DNA from: Alteromonas salexigens
Lineage (GTDB): Bacteria > Pseudomonadota > Gammaproteobacteria > Enterobacterales > Alteromonadaceae
Direction of reading: 5' to 3'
Assembly: GCF_025628895.1 (NCBI RefSeq)
Contig: NZ_JAOTJC010000007.1
Span: 124,001 to 188,000 of the forward strand
Length of the DNA stretch: 64,000 nt
The notes beneath the pieces were generated by a model. It did no database searches. It saw nothing but the letters and a program-made list of their open reading frames with translations, and was not told the DNA's origin. Each line of letters starts with the position of its first letter. Position 1 is the stretch's first letter. Positions 8,545-16,336 of this stretch are shown in pieces. Made by a program: the position numbers and the translations under genes.

Positions 8545-10182
8545 CTACCCGCGAGAGGCTTCGGTCAGCGGGCTATCCTGGTTAACCAGTGCCTGCCAGT
8601 CGCTGGTTTGCTTGGCCAGCAGGTGTTGTTCGGCCAGTATTGCGGCTAAGTCGTTGTGGGTGGTGAGTGGGTTGGCCAGTACAACCCGAAATACGGTAAT
8701 CGACTGGTCAGGATAATCCGGGGCTTCCAGACGGGTCCGGGAAACAAACGATTTCCCCGCTTCCCGTTGTTGTTTCTGTACCTTTACCACCAGCTTATCG
8801 ACTTTCTCATTGAGCGCTTCCCGCGTGTGTTTATCCACCTTGCCCAGTGCTTCCTGAACACTATCCGGACATACCCGGTAAGTAAGTAATGACAAACGCG
8901 GAGAAGTAACCAGTTCGAAATCCGGATGGCGGCTGATCATGTCCGCAAAGGTGCGGGCTTTTTCAATGCTTTGATCAATAAGCAGCTCGTAACCCCTACG
9001 GCCAAATATGTGCAAGGAGGCATACACCATCATGGCCATGCCGTTGCGAGAGCCTTCCAGGGTAGTCGCCCCCAGATCTTTGGAGCCTTCCCGTAAAATA
9101 TACTGAGCGTGATGACGCACGGTATTGGCGTCTTCAGCGTCTTTAAACAAGGCCATGCCCGCGCCCATTGGCACGTACATTTGTTTATGAGCGTCGATGG
9201 TCACCGAGTCGGCCCGTTCGATGCCCTGTAAGCGGTGGCGATACCGCTTGGAAAACAGCGTGGCGCCACCCCAGGCCGCGTCCACATGGAACCAGCAACC
9301 CAGCTCTTTAGCTACGTCGGCCAGTTCATCAAGGGGGTCGACATGTCCGGTTTCAGTGGTACCGCCAATCCCGACGATAGCCAGCAATTTGTTGCCTTGC
9401 TCCTGATAGCGCTTGCCTGCGGCCAGTGCTTCTTCCGGGCGCAGGGTCTGCTCCGGGCACGGCAGCGCCAGCAACTGATCGCGGCCAATGCCGAGGGCAT
9501 CTACCGACTTTGATAACGAGTAGTGACCCCGCTTCGAACACATTACGCCAACATTGTTAACGTCATACGCGCGGTAGGCAGCAGGGAGTCCCGCCCGGGC
9601 GACGCCGGCAAAGCCCGGCTTCGGACCCAGCATCTTATTTCTGGCTACCCACAGGGCAGTAATATTCGCCACGGTGCCGCCTGAGCAAAACGCTCCCAGC
9701 GCATGTCGGGCACTGTGCAGGTGCTCAGTGTAATAACTATCCGGACGGTCATAAATGAGGTTGTGCATCATACCCAGCACCTGGCGCTCCAGGGGAGTAA
9801 ATGCCTTGGATGTCTCGATCTTTACCAGGTTCTGATTCAGTCCCACCAACAGTTTAGCCAGCGGCAGATGAAAGTAAGGTAACGCCGAGGTCATATGACC
9901 AATAAACGTAGGCGAGTAGGTGTTTACCGAATGCGCCACCAGTTTATCCAGCAGCGTTTCCGCATGCGAAGACACAAACTCCGGCGACTCGGGAACTTTG
10001 GGATCAGAAAAATCCTGCTCGATTTCTTCCAGCGAGGTCTTTTTGGTCACCACATGCTGAGACAGAAAATCCAGAATATTGTCTGAAAGATGCTGCTCAA
10101 TCTGGGCCAGTTTGGAGTCTTTGTGCTCAGGTTTGGTAAAAACCCGAAACAAGTGCTGCAGACTAACTTGCGCTTCACCCAC
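8545..10182 (-). CDS. panP: PLP-dependent aspartate 1-decarboxylase PanP
   Basis: A 545-residue group II PLP decarboxylase. FCSGGTVANITALWVARN, HYSLSKSVDALGIG, HVDAAWGG (PLP-binding Asp) and TIDAHKQMYVPMG (PLP lysine) mark the fold. The length, the N-terminal block rich in charged residues and the position facing panC match the PanP family, which in Vibrio and related genera replaces the pyruvoyl enzyme PanD and makes beta-alanine. No panD lies beside panBC here. A glutamate decarboxylase is the alternative reading, but the location favours PanP. The start is GTG with GAGG upstream. The 3' end is 13 bp from the panC stop. Confidence 0.85.
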   Translation of the reverse strand: MGEAQVSLQHLFRVFTKPEHKDSKLAQIEQHLSDNILDFLSQHVVTKKTSLEEIEQDFSDPKVPESPEFVSSHAETLLDKLVAHSVNTYSPTFIGHMTSALPYFHLPLAKLLVGLNQNLVKIETSKAFTPLERQVLGMMHNLIYDRPDSYYTEHLHSARHALGAFCSGGTVANITALWVARNKMLGPKPGFAGVARAGLPAAYRAYDVNNVGVMCSKRGHYSLSKSVDALGIGRDQLLALPCPEQTLRPEEALAAGKRYQEQGNKLLAIVGIGGTTETGHVDPLDELADVAKELGCWFHVDAAWGGATLFSKRYRHRLQGIERADSVTIDAHKQMYVPMGAGMALFKDAEDANTVRHHAQYILREGSKDLGATTLEGSRNGMAMMVYASLHIFGRRGYELLIDQSIEKARTFADMISRHPDFELVTSPRLSLLTYRVCPDSVQEALGKVDKHTREALNEKVDKLVVKVQKQQREAGKSFVSRTRLEAPDYPDQSITVFRVVLANPLTTHNDLAAILAEQHLLAKQTSDWQALVNQDSPLTEASRG

Positions 10183-10210
10183 TCAACACACCTCATTAAT
10201 TGCTGACGAT

Positions 10211-10229
10211 GTTAGTCAGTCTGACTAAC
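10211..10229. promoter_or_regulatory. 19-bp perfect palindrome upstream of panP (candidate operator)
   Basis: GTTAGTCAG-T-CTGACTAAC is a perfect dyad with 9-bp arms and one central base, 29 bp before the panP start. Short, perfect dyads of this form are typical of TetR-type operators. No regulator gene is adjacent, so the bound protein is unknown. Confidence 0.45.
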
Positions 10230-10464
10230 GTTGCCGGCTTGCATTTTGCCACCGATGAACGAATTGACAGGCGTTTGGTAAACTTAGCAGCCGTCTTACA
10301 AAGAGGCGAACTTTACCTCAGAACAGCCCTGACGCCAAGATCCATTCACCTGTTGCCACCACAAAGTGACCCGGACCGGCCATAGTACACCGTATTTTAC
10401 TGTTCTGCAGGAGGCAGCGACTAATTTTAAGGGACGGATGAGACGCAGTACCCGTGTTCCTGTA

Positions 10465-10492
10465 TTGGTATTTCCCTTGCCTCTGCTATAGT
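10465..10492 (+). promoter_or_regulatory. candidate sigma-70 promoter for the EAL gene
   Basis: TTGGTA, 16 bp, TATAGT. The predicted start of transcription near 10499 supports the ATG at 10523 rather than an in-frame start at 10454. The rest of the 340-bp panP-EAL gap holds the palindrome at 10211-10229; I see no coding sequence there. Confidence 0.55.
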
Positions 10493-10522
10493 CACTATAT
10501 TGGGAACTCAGGAACATGGACC

Positions 10523-11242
10523 ATGCCTATACGAGAGGTCACCGAGGGCGTAGCGCTCGATAATATCGTACCGTATTTTCAGCCCATTCTGGATTTACAG
10601 AACCAGCGCGTGTGGCGATACGAGTGCCTGGCACGGCTAATCACACAAAGTGATAAAACATTTTTACCCAGCGAATTTCTGTATCTACTGGAACGTAACA
10701 ACCACGTGCATGAGCTTACCGAAACCATGTTTTGCCAGAGTGCAAAATATTTTGAGGAAGTGAACATGCCCTGGAATATCAATCTGGATGCCACCGATCT
10801 TGCCAACAATACGTTAACGCAGAAACTGATGGCCCATTTAGCCAATTACCCCAATGCACACCGGGTCAGCGTCGAGGTCAGTGCCAGTACCGCCATGAAA
10901 AACCTGCGCCAGCTGGAGACCTTTCTTGATCGCAGCCTGCATAGTGGTCTCGGCGTGTTCATTGATAACGTAGGAAACTCACCGGGCAATATTAAGACCC
11001 TGTTGAATCTGCCCATTCGGGGGATAAAGCTGGCCGGTGGTCTCATTCGTCACTATGGCGCGCACAGTGAAGTCAGGGAATTTGTCGATAATGTGCTGAC
11101 GCTGTCCCATGAGCGTAGCATCAGTGTGGTAGCGGAGCACATAGAGACCGAAGCAGAGCTGGAACAGGTGCGACAGTTACCCATTCGCTATGCGCAGGGC
11201 TATTTGTTCAGCAGGCCGGCGCCCACTCCCACCCGGCACTAG
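10523..11242 (+). CDS. degenerate EAL-domain protein
   Basis: A single-domain EAL protein of 239 residues with no membrane segment or sensor domain. In order: the EAL position reads ECL (Glu kept), NINLDATDL keeps the Asn, SVEVSAS keeps the Glu, DDFG reads DNVG, the KID lysine is kept but its Asp is lost (GIKLAG), and AEHIE and YAQGYLFSRP are kept. Loss of the second Asp of DDFG suggests weak or no c-di-GMP hydrolysis, so the protein may bind c-di-GMP or a partner instead. The start is the ATG after AGGAA. It is convergent with the TrmB-like gene. Confidence 0.8.
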   Translation: MPIREVTEGVALDNIVPYFQPILDLQNQRVWRYECLARLITQSDKTFLPSEFLYLLERNNHVHELTETMFCQSAKYFEEVNMPWNINLDATDLANNTLTQKLMAHLANYPNAHRVSVEVSASTAMKNLRQLETFLDRSLHSGLGVFIDNVGNSPGNIKTLLNLPIRGIKLAGGLIRHYGAHSEVREFVDNVLTLSHERSISVVAEHIETEAELEQVRQLPIRYAQGYLFSRPAPTPTRH

Positions 11243-11243
11243 C

Positions 11244-11269
11244 GAGCGGGTTCGCCGCTCACTCGCTTT
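11244..11269 (+). terminator. possible terminator after the EAL gene
   Basis: GAGCGG (11244-11249) and CCGCTC (11255-11260) form a 6-bp stem with a five-base loop, followed by a T-rich stretch from 11267. It overlaps the 3' end of the convergent methyltransferase gene. Confidence 0.4.
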
Positions 11270-11936
11270 CTTCCGGCTGACAGGTCAGTTTCCAACAGGT
11301 CTGGCCGCTACGCTGATACTTTCGTTCAAACGGGGTAAAGGCGTCGTCATCGCGCACTTCGCTGAGTGTGGAGGCCAGCCCGTAATGGGCGCTGGCCTGC
11401 GCAAACTCCATCAGATACAGCGGCCAGTTGCTGCGTACCTCAACGTAAGGACACAGAGCCATCAGATCAGCCATGGCGGCACAGGCATACCAGCGCTTCT
11501 GAATGTGTGCACGTTTAGGGTAAGGGTTCGGATAAAGCAGATAATGCCGGGCCACTGTCCAGTCAGACTGGCGCAGTAACCGCCAGAAGTCATTGACATC
11601 GGCGCGGATCACCCGGTAGTTGTCGCAACCGGCCGCGTAGCTGGTATGTTTATCGACTCGTTGGGCGGACTTGTCCAAACCCAGTATACGGTAATCAGGA
11701 AACTGTTCCGCCAGCCGTGCCGTGCTCTCTCCTACCCCGCAGCATGAGTCCAGAATGAGCGGGCCGCGGTAATCTCCCAGCCACGCACAGGCTTCGTCGA
11801 ACGCTGCCTGCGTATGTGCACCGATCGGCTTTTTATTTTCAGCCTGTTGGTAGCGCAGTACCAGCTCATCGAGTTTTTCGTGGATCCCGGTCTGGTTAGT
11901 GGTGATACTGCGTGAATTACCGCCTTCCCCGCTCAT
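11259..11936 (-). CDS. TrmB-like SAM-dependent methyltransferase
   Basis: A 225-residue Rossmann methyltransferase. LILDSCCGVGESTARLAEQF is the SAM motif I and LGLDKSAQRVDKH follows. YPNPYPKRAHIQKRW corresponds to the TrmB block usually written FPDPW-KKRH-KRR, and TPFERKYQRSG to the TrmB C-terminal T-FE---- motif. It is therefore a TrmB (tRNA m7G46) family member, but the changed motif (PNPYP for PDPWH) suggests a diverged paralogue with possibly another substrate. Its start overlaps the stop of yadH, so it is in one operon with yadGH. Confidence 0.75.
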   Translation of the reverse strand: MSGEGGNSRSITTNQTGIHEKLDELVLRYQQAENKKPIGAHTQAAFDEACAWLGDYRGPLILDSCCGVGESTARLAEQFPDYRILGLDKSAQRVDKHTSYAAGCDNYRVIRADVNDFWRLLRQSDWTVARHYLLYPNPYPKRAHIQKRWYACAAMADLMALCPYVEVRSNWPLYLMEFAQASAHYGLASTLSEVRDDDAFTPFERKYQRSGQTCWKLTCQPEESE

Positions 11937-12760
11937 CAGCTACGAATTCCCTTGCCGGTTTTAAGCAGGTAGTAAGCTACACTGAACAGCAGCGCGTTAA
12001 AGCCCACCAATAGCGTCAGCGAAACCACAATCCCGACATCAGACACGCCCAGGAAGCCATAACGGAAACCATTCACCATATACACAATGGGGTTTGCTTT
12101 ACTGACCCACTGCCAGAACTCCGGCAACAGGGTAAGCGAATAAAATACGCCCCCCAGGTAGGTCAGTGGCGTCAGCACAAAGGTGGGCACCATACTTATG
12201 TCGTCAAAGGTTTTTGCGAACACCGCATTAATTAACCCCGCTGTGGCAAACAGGGTGGAGGTCAGAATGAGCGTGACCACGATCACTGCCAGATTGTGAA
12301 TTTGCACATCCACAAAGAACAACGAGACCAGTGTGACAATAATACCGATGAGTATGGCCCGGGCCACACCGCCCCCGACATACCCCAGAATAATCACCGT
12401 GGTAGGCACGGGCGCCACCAGCAGCTCTTCAACGTTACGCTGAAACTTGGCACTGAAGAACGAGGACGACACATTCGAGTAGGAGTTGGTGATTACCGAC
12501 ATCATGATTAAGCCGGGGACAATGAATTCCATATAGGTAAAGCCGCCCATCTGGCCAATCCGATCCCCTATCAGGCTACCGAATATAATGAAATACAGGC
12601 TCATGGTAATGGCCGGTGGTACCAGTGTCTGAACCCAGATGCGCAGGAACCGGGTACATTCTTTTATCCAGATGGTAGTCAGCGCTACCCAGTTCTGGGC
12701 AAACCAGCCTTTACTGTCGGCGTGCTGGGCCGGCTGTGAATCAGTGTTTGGTTGTGACAT
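11936..12760 (-). CDS. yadH: ABC-2 type permease (YadH family)
   Basis: A 274-residue inner-membrane subunit with about six transmembrane helices. It closely follows E. coli YadH: KECTRFLRIWVQTLVPP at the cytoplasmic entry, FIIFGSLIG, YMEFIVPGLIMMSVI, and GGVFYSLTLLP near helix 5. It pairs with the ATPase encoded one base upstream (yadG). The substrate is unknown. Its stop overlaps the start of the TrmB-like gene. Confidence 0.93.
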   Translation of the reverse strand: MSQPNTDSQPAQHADSKGWFAQNWVALTTIWIKECTRFLRIWVQTLVPPAITMSLYFIIFGSLIGDRIGQMGGFTYMEFIVPGLIMMSVITNSYSNVSSSFFSAKFQRNVEELLVAPVPTTVIILGYVGGGVARAILIGIIVTLVSLFFVDVQIHNLAVIVVTLILTSTLFATAGLINAVFAKTFDDISMVPTFVLTPLTYLGGVFYSLTLLPEFWQWVSKANPIVYMVNGFRYGFLGVSDVGIVVSLTLLVGFNALLFSVAYYLLKTGKGIRS

Positions 12761-12761
12761 T

Positions 12762-13691
12762 TTACGCCTCCTTCAATGCGGCTTCGGCGTCTTCAACAAG
12801 TCGCACAAATAACTCTTCCAGACGGTTTGCTTTATTACGCATACTCAGCACCTGGATCCCCTGCTCAGTGAGCTGAGTAAAGACCGGGTTGAGCCCCTCT
12901 GATTTTTCTACATCTACCTCCAGCGTATGCGCATCAACCAGTCGGTATTCGAACCCGTTCAGGCTAGGCTGAGACTGGGTCTCACTGATGTCTAATATAA
13001 AGGTTTCGATGTTCAGTTTGGCTAACAGTGACTTCATACTGGTGTTTTCGACAATTTGCCCTTTGTTAATGATGGCAATATTGCGGCACAGCATTTCCGC
13101 CTCTTCCAGATAGTGGGTGGTGAGAATAATGGTAATGCCCTGACGGTTAATCTCTTTTAAGAAGCCCCACATGGAACGGCGAATTTCGATATCCACACCG
13201 GCTGTGGGCTCATCCAGGATCAGGAGACGGGGCTCGTGCATTAGTGCTCTGGCAATCATTAAGCGACGCTTCATGCCGCCGGACAGCTCCCGCGCCCGGG
13301 CATCCCGTTTTTCCCACAGATCCAGCTGGGCAAGATATTTTTTGGCCCGCTCTTTAGCCAGGTCGCGGGGCACCCCGTAATAGCCAGCCTGATTCAGGAC
13401 AATCTGCAACACGGTTTCAAACTGGTTGAAGTTAAATTCTTGAGGCACCAGGCCGATGCAGGCTTTCGCCGCTTCTTTTTCAGTGTGCAGGTCGTAACCA
13501 AACACTTTAGCCTGACCCGCAGTGGGGTTCACCAGCGAACTGATTATGCCGATGGTGGTGGACTTACCTGCGCCATTCGGCCCAAGCAGTGCGAAGAAGT
13601 CACCCTCTTCTACCGTGAGGTCGACACCTTTAAGCGCTTGCACGCCACCTTTATAGGTCTTGGCTAACCCCGAAATATCTAATGCTTTCAT
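12762..13691 (-). CDS. yadG: ABC transporter ATP-binding subunit (YadG family)
   Basis: A 309-residue ATPase with Walker A GPNGAGKST, Q-loop PQEFNFN, signature LSGGMKRR, Walker B LLILDEPT and switch His in LTTHYLEEAEML. The C-terminal extension with QVLSMRNKANRLEELF is also found in E. coli YadG, and identity looks high throughout. It forms an exporter with YadH. First gene of the yadG-yadH-TrmB-like operon; the 287-bp gap to the divergent gene upstream should hold its promoter, but I could not pick a clear one. Confidence 0.95.
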   Translation of the reverse strand: MKALDISGLAKTYKGGVQALKGVDLTVEEGDFFALLGPNGAGKSTTIGIISSLVNPTAGQAKVFGYDLHTEKEAAKACIGLVPQEFNFNQFETVLQIVLNQAGYYGVPRDLAKERAKKYLAQLDLWEKRDARARELSGGMKRRLMIARALMHEPRLLILDEPTAGVDIEIRRSMWGFLKEINRQGITIILTTHYLEEAEMLCRNIAIINKGQIVENTSMKSLLAKLNIETFILDISETQSQPSLNGFEYRLVDAHTLEVDVEKSEGLNPVFTQLTEQGIQVLSMRNKANRLEELFVRLVEDAEAALKEA

Positions 13692-13978
13692 TCACAAACC
13701 TGTAGATGTGTTACTGAACGTCGTAATGCCTACGTACCGGTTGCTTTATTGACCAGTTTCGCAGCGCTATGCAGCCAGACAGAAAATTTGTCGTGTGTAA
13801 GTGCGACCGAACTGCCGGTTTTCAACCCCACCGGCCCGGATGACTGGCATGGCCCTGACGGGGGATGTTATCCCTGACAGGACTGGGCTACACTGGGTTA
13901 CCGTGGTCGGGCGCAGTCTGTCTCTGACAGGCCTGACAAAAACAACAATAACCGACTTTCCACGACAGCGAGGACATT

Positions 13979-14578
13979 ATGGCACATTTATCCCCCCTTC
14001 CGGCAGACACCACCGACGAACTGGCAGACGATTTCGCCGTGTTTATCGATATTCTGGGCTTTGTGCCCAATAGCCTGCTCACCATGCAGCGCCGCCCAGA
14101 GATGGTAAAAGGGTTTGCGGCGCTGACCCGCGGCGTGATGGCACCGGACAGCACGGTCGATCTTGGCTTTAAACGACTGCTTGCGCATTTTGCCAGCCGC
14201 GCCGCCGGCTGCCAGTACTGTGAAGCACATTCGCTGATTGCCGCGGGCCTACATGGCGTGAGCGATGAGAAGGTCGCTGCGGTGTGGGAGTATCAGACCC
14301 ATCCGGCATACACTGAGGCAGAGCGGGTGGCGTTAGACTTTGCGCTGGCGGCAGGCAGCGTACCGAATCAGGTCGATGACGCGTTAATGGCCAGAATGAA
14401 GGCGCACTGGGATGAAGGCCAGATTGTGGAAATTCTGGGAGCTGTAAGCCTGTATGGTTTTCTTAACCGCTGGAATGATTCGCTGGCTACAGAGCTGGAG
14501 TCCACCCCCGCCGAGCTCGGCCGACGCGTGCTGAGCAAGGGAGGATGGACAGGGGGTAAACATGTGTCGTCGGATTAA
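13979..14578 (+). CDS. carboxymuconolactone decarboxylase-family (AhpD-like) protein
   Basis: A 199-residue all-helical protein of the CMD/AhpD superfamily. The segment ASRAAGCQYCEAHSLIAA carries the CxxC pair and downstream His of AhpD-type peroxidase-related proteins, so redox activity is likely. FVPNSLLTMQRRPEM at the N-terminus and VEILGAVSLYGFLNRWND at the C-terminus fit the family. No peroxiredoxin gene is adjacent, so its partner is unknown. GCGAGGACATT precedes the ATG. Its stop overlaps the stop of the convergent pdsO by 4 bp. Confidence 0.8.
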   Translation: MAHLSPLPADTTDELADDFAVFIDILGFVPNSLLTMQRRPEMVKGFAALTRGVMAPDSTVDLGFKRLLAHFASRAAGCQYCEAHSLIAAGLHGVSDEKVAAVWEYQTHPAYTEAERVALDFALAAGSVPNQVDDALMARMKAHWDEGQIVEILGAVSLYGFLNRWNDSLATELESTPAELGRRVLSKGGWTGGKHVSSD

Positions 14579-15291
14579 CGCTGAGCGGTAAGGGTTTCGC
14601 CTTCCTCAGCAATGTGGAGTACTACGCGGCGGTCAAAGAACGTGTCCTCATAGGATTCTGCCCGGCTCTCCTGTTCGCCCACCGCCACGGTGAGGATCTG
14701 GTTGGCCGCCACACCCTGACCGGTGAGATACTTTTTCACGCTCAGTGCACGCTGCATGGACAATGCCTGGTTAAATGCAGCATCCCCACGGTTATCGGCA
14801 TGCCCGGTTAGTCTGATGGTCAGGCTGGGATGTTGTGTGAGTGACTTAGCGATACGGTCAAGCTGCCCCTCAAACTCAGGCTCAATGGTCACAGAGCCGG
14901 TTTTAAACTGCACACTGCTCTCCAACGCCAGCACTTTATACTCTGGCTCAGCCTGGTAATTCACCCGGGTGAGACGGGCTTGCTGCTGCATGCCGGCAAG
15001 TTCATCATGCATCGCAAATAACGCTTCCTGGGTTTCGTTTAATGCTTCGCGGGACGCGGCCAGCTCAGCATTTTGTACCTGGTCATTGCCAATCATGGCG
15101 CCGAACACCGCCGCTACGATCGCGCCGGCCGGACCGGCAATGATGGTGCCGACCACCGCGCCGGTCCCCAGCCCGATAGCCACTTCTTTGTCGCCGCGGG
15201 TGGTCTCCTTAGCCGCCGCAGCAGGCATGGATAACGCCACTGAAAGCAGGCCGGCAGTCAGTAAAGAGTGGGAAGATTTTATTTGCAACAT
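14575..15291 (-). CDS. pdsO: sortase-associated OmpA-like protein PdsO
   Basis: A 238-residue secreted protein: signal peptide ending near MPAAAAKE, a glycine-zipper-like stretch (GTGAVVGTIIAGPAGAIVAAVFGAMIG), a short helical segment, then an OmpA C-terminal domain (LTGHADNRGDAAFN, QRALSVKKYL, DRRVVLHI) that binds peptidoglycan. This domain order, next to the two-component genes that follow, fits PdsO of the proteobacterial dedicated sortase system. The ATG at 15291 has CAGGAG upstream; a start ten codons earlier is less likely. No sortase or target gene is in this window. Confidence 0.8.
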   Translation of the reverse strand: MLQIKSSHSLLTAGLLSVALSMPAAAAKETTRGDKEVAIGLGTGAVVGTIIAGPAGAIVAAVFGAMIGNDQVQNAELAASREALNETQEALFAMHDELAGMQQQARLTRVNYQAEPEYKVLALESSVQFKTGSVTIEPEFEGQLDRIAKSLTQHPSLTIRLTGHADNRGDAAFNQALSMQRALSVKKYLTGQGVAANQILTVAVGEQESRAESYEDTFFDRRVVLHIAEEGETLTAQR

Positions 15292-15306
15292 GTTAACGCT
15301 CCTGAG

Positions 15307-15345
15307 AAAAAGGCACTGCACACCGGGTTAATGTGTGTGCAGTGC
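15307..15345 (-). terminator. terminator-like hairpin in the pdsO leader
   Basis: GCACTGCACAC (15313-15323) and GTGTGCAGTGC (15335-15345) form a perfect 11-bp stem. On the minus strand it is followed by TTTTT at 15311-15307 and then directly by the pdsO ribosome-binding site. No gene upstream reads in this direction, so it would act on pdsO's own leader transcript. Confidence 0.6.
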
Positions 15346-15643
15346 AACGGGTCTATGGAAGGTATTACACAGGGCAATTGCGTCTTGTTGATGTGAAGGT
15401 TAAGGCAATACGATGAACAAACCGGGCGCTTTATGACACATTCAGGCCACCAATCCATCCTTTATAGCGTGGCAATAGGTGACGGGCGCCTGTCAGCGAA
15501 TGCTCAAGAGGTGTAATCGTGCCGGGTCACCTCGAAAGATTGTGGCAGAATAGTGGCATCATTCTGGATTTTATGCCGAACTCAGGCGGGCAGGATGACT
15601 CTTAAGGTATAGTGTCGGCACAATAAGACGTGAAGGAAGTAGC
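15346..15643. other. non-coding gap between divergent pdsO and pdsR
   Basis: No open frame or RNA gene is visible. A TATAGT box at 15607-15612 could be the -10 of pdsR, but there is no good -35 box at 16-18 bp, so activation by a regulator (perhaps PdsR itself) is plausible. I found no convincing promoter for pdsO. Confidence 0.4.
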
Positions 15644-16336
15644 ATGCCAAGAACCATCGCCTTAGTCGAAGACGATCCGGCCATCCGCGAAAATTACGTG
15701 GCGGCGCTGAAGAATCAGGGTTATGAAGTAAACGCGTTTGCCGACCGGCCCAGTGCCTCGGCGGCGTTTGCGCAGACATTACCTGATCTGGCTATTATCG
15801 ACATTGGATTACAGGAGGAGATGGAAGGCGGGTTTGTACTCTGTCAGCAACTACGTCAACTCTCCCAGTCGCTGCCCATTATTTTCTTTACCGCCCGGGA
15901 CAATGACGTGGATACCATCAGTGGCCTGCGCATGGGTGCTGATGATTACCTGACCAAAGACATCAGTATGGCACATCTGCTGGCCCGGATAGCGGCGCTG
16001 TTTCGGCGTACGGATCTGCTGGCTGCACCTAAGCAACAGAGTGAACAGGTGCGGGTGGGCCACTTGCAGGTAGATGTCAGCCGCATGACCGTCAGCTGGA
16101 AAGGCCAGCCGGTGGCGTTGACAGTCACCGAGTTCTGGATGCTCCACGCCTTAATCAAACACCCCGGCCATGTCAAAAGTCGTCAGCAACTGATGGATGA
16201 GTCCCGAATGGTGGTCGATGACACCACTATCACCTCACATATCAAGCGCATGCGCAAAAAATTCCTTCAGCTCGATGACACCTTCGATCATATAGATACC
16301 GTGTACGGTATGGGCTACCGCTGGCAAAATCACTGA
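15644..16336 (+). CDS. pdsR: dedicated sortase system response regulator PdsR
   Basis: A 230-residue OmpR/PhoB-type regulator. Receiver domain: acidic D10-D11, phospho-acceptor Asp 53 in LAIIDIGL, FFTARD, and YLTKD with the conserved Lys. Winged-helix domain from about residue 135: MTVSWKGQPVALTVTEFWML, then HIKRMRKKF and VYGMGYRW. The receiver sequence, with EEMEGGFVLCQQLR after the phospho-Asp, is of the form seen in regulators of the proteobacterial dedicated sortase system. AAGGAAGTAGC precedes the ATG. The stop and the next start overlap as TGATG, coupling it to its kinase. Confidence 0.82.
   Translation: MPRTIALVEDDPAIRENYVAALKNQGYEVNAFADRPSASAAFAQTLPDLAIIDIGLQEEMEGGFVLCQQLRQLSQSLPIIFFTARDNDVDTISGLRMGADDYLTKDISMAHLLARIAALFRRTDLLAAPKQQSEQVRVGHLQVDVSRMTVSWKGQPVALTVTEFWMLHALIKHPGHVKSRQQLMDESRMVVDDTTITSHIKRMRKKFLQLDDTFDHIDTVYGMGYRWQNH

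Noticed and set aside
13692..13978. Repeated CTGACAGG-like words upstream of the CMD-family gene
   Set aside because: The words differ from each other and have no even spacing or clear dyad; not enough to call an operator.
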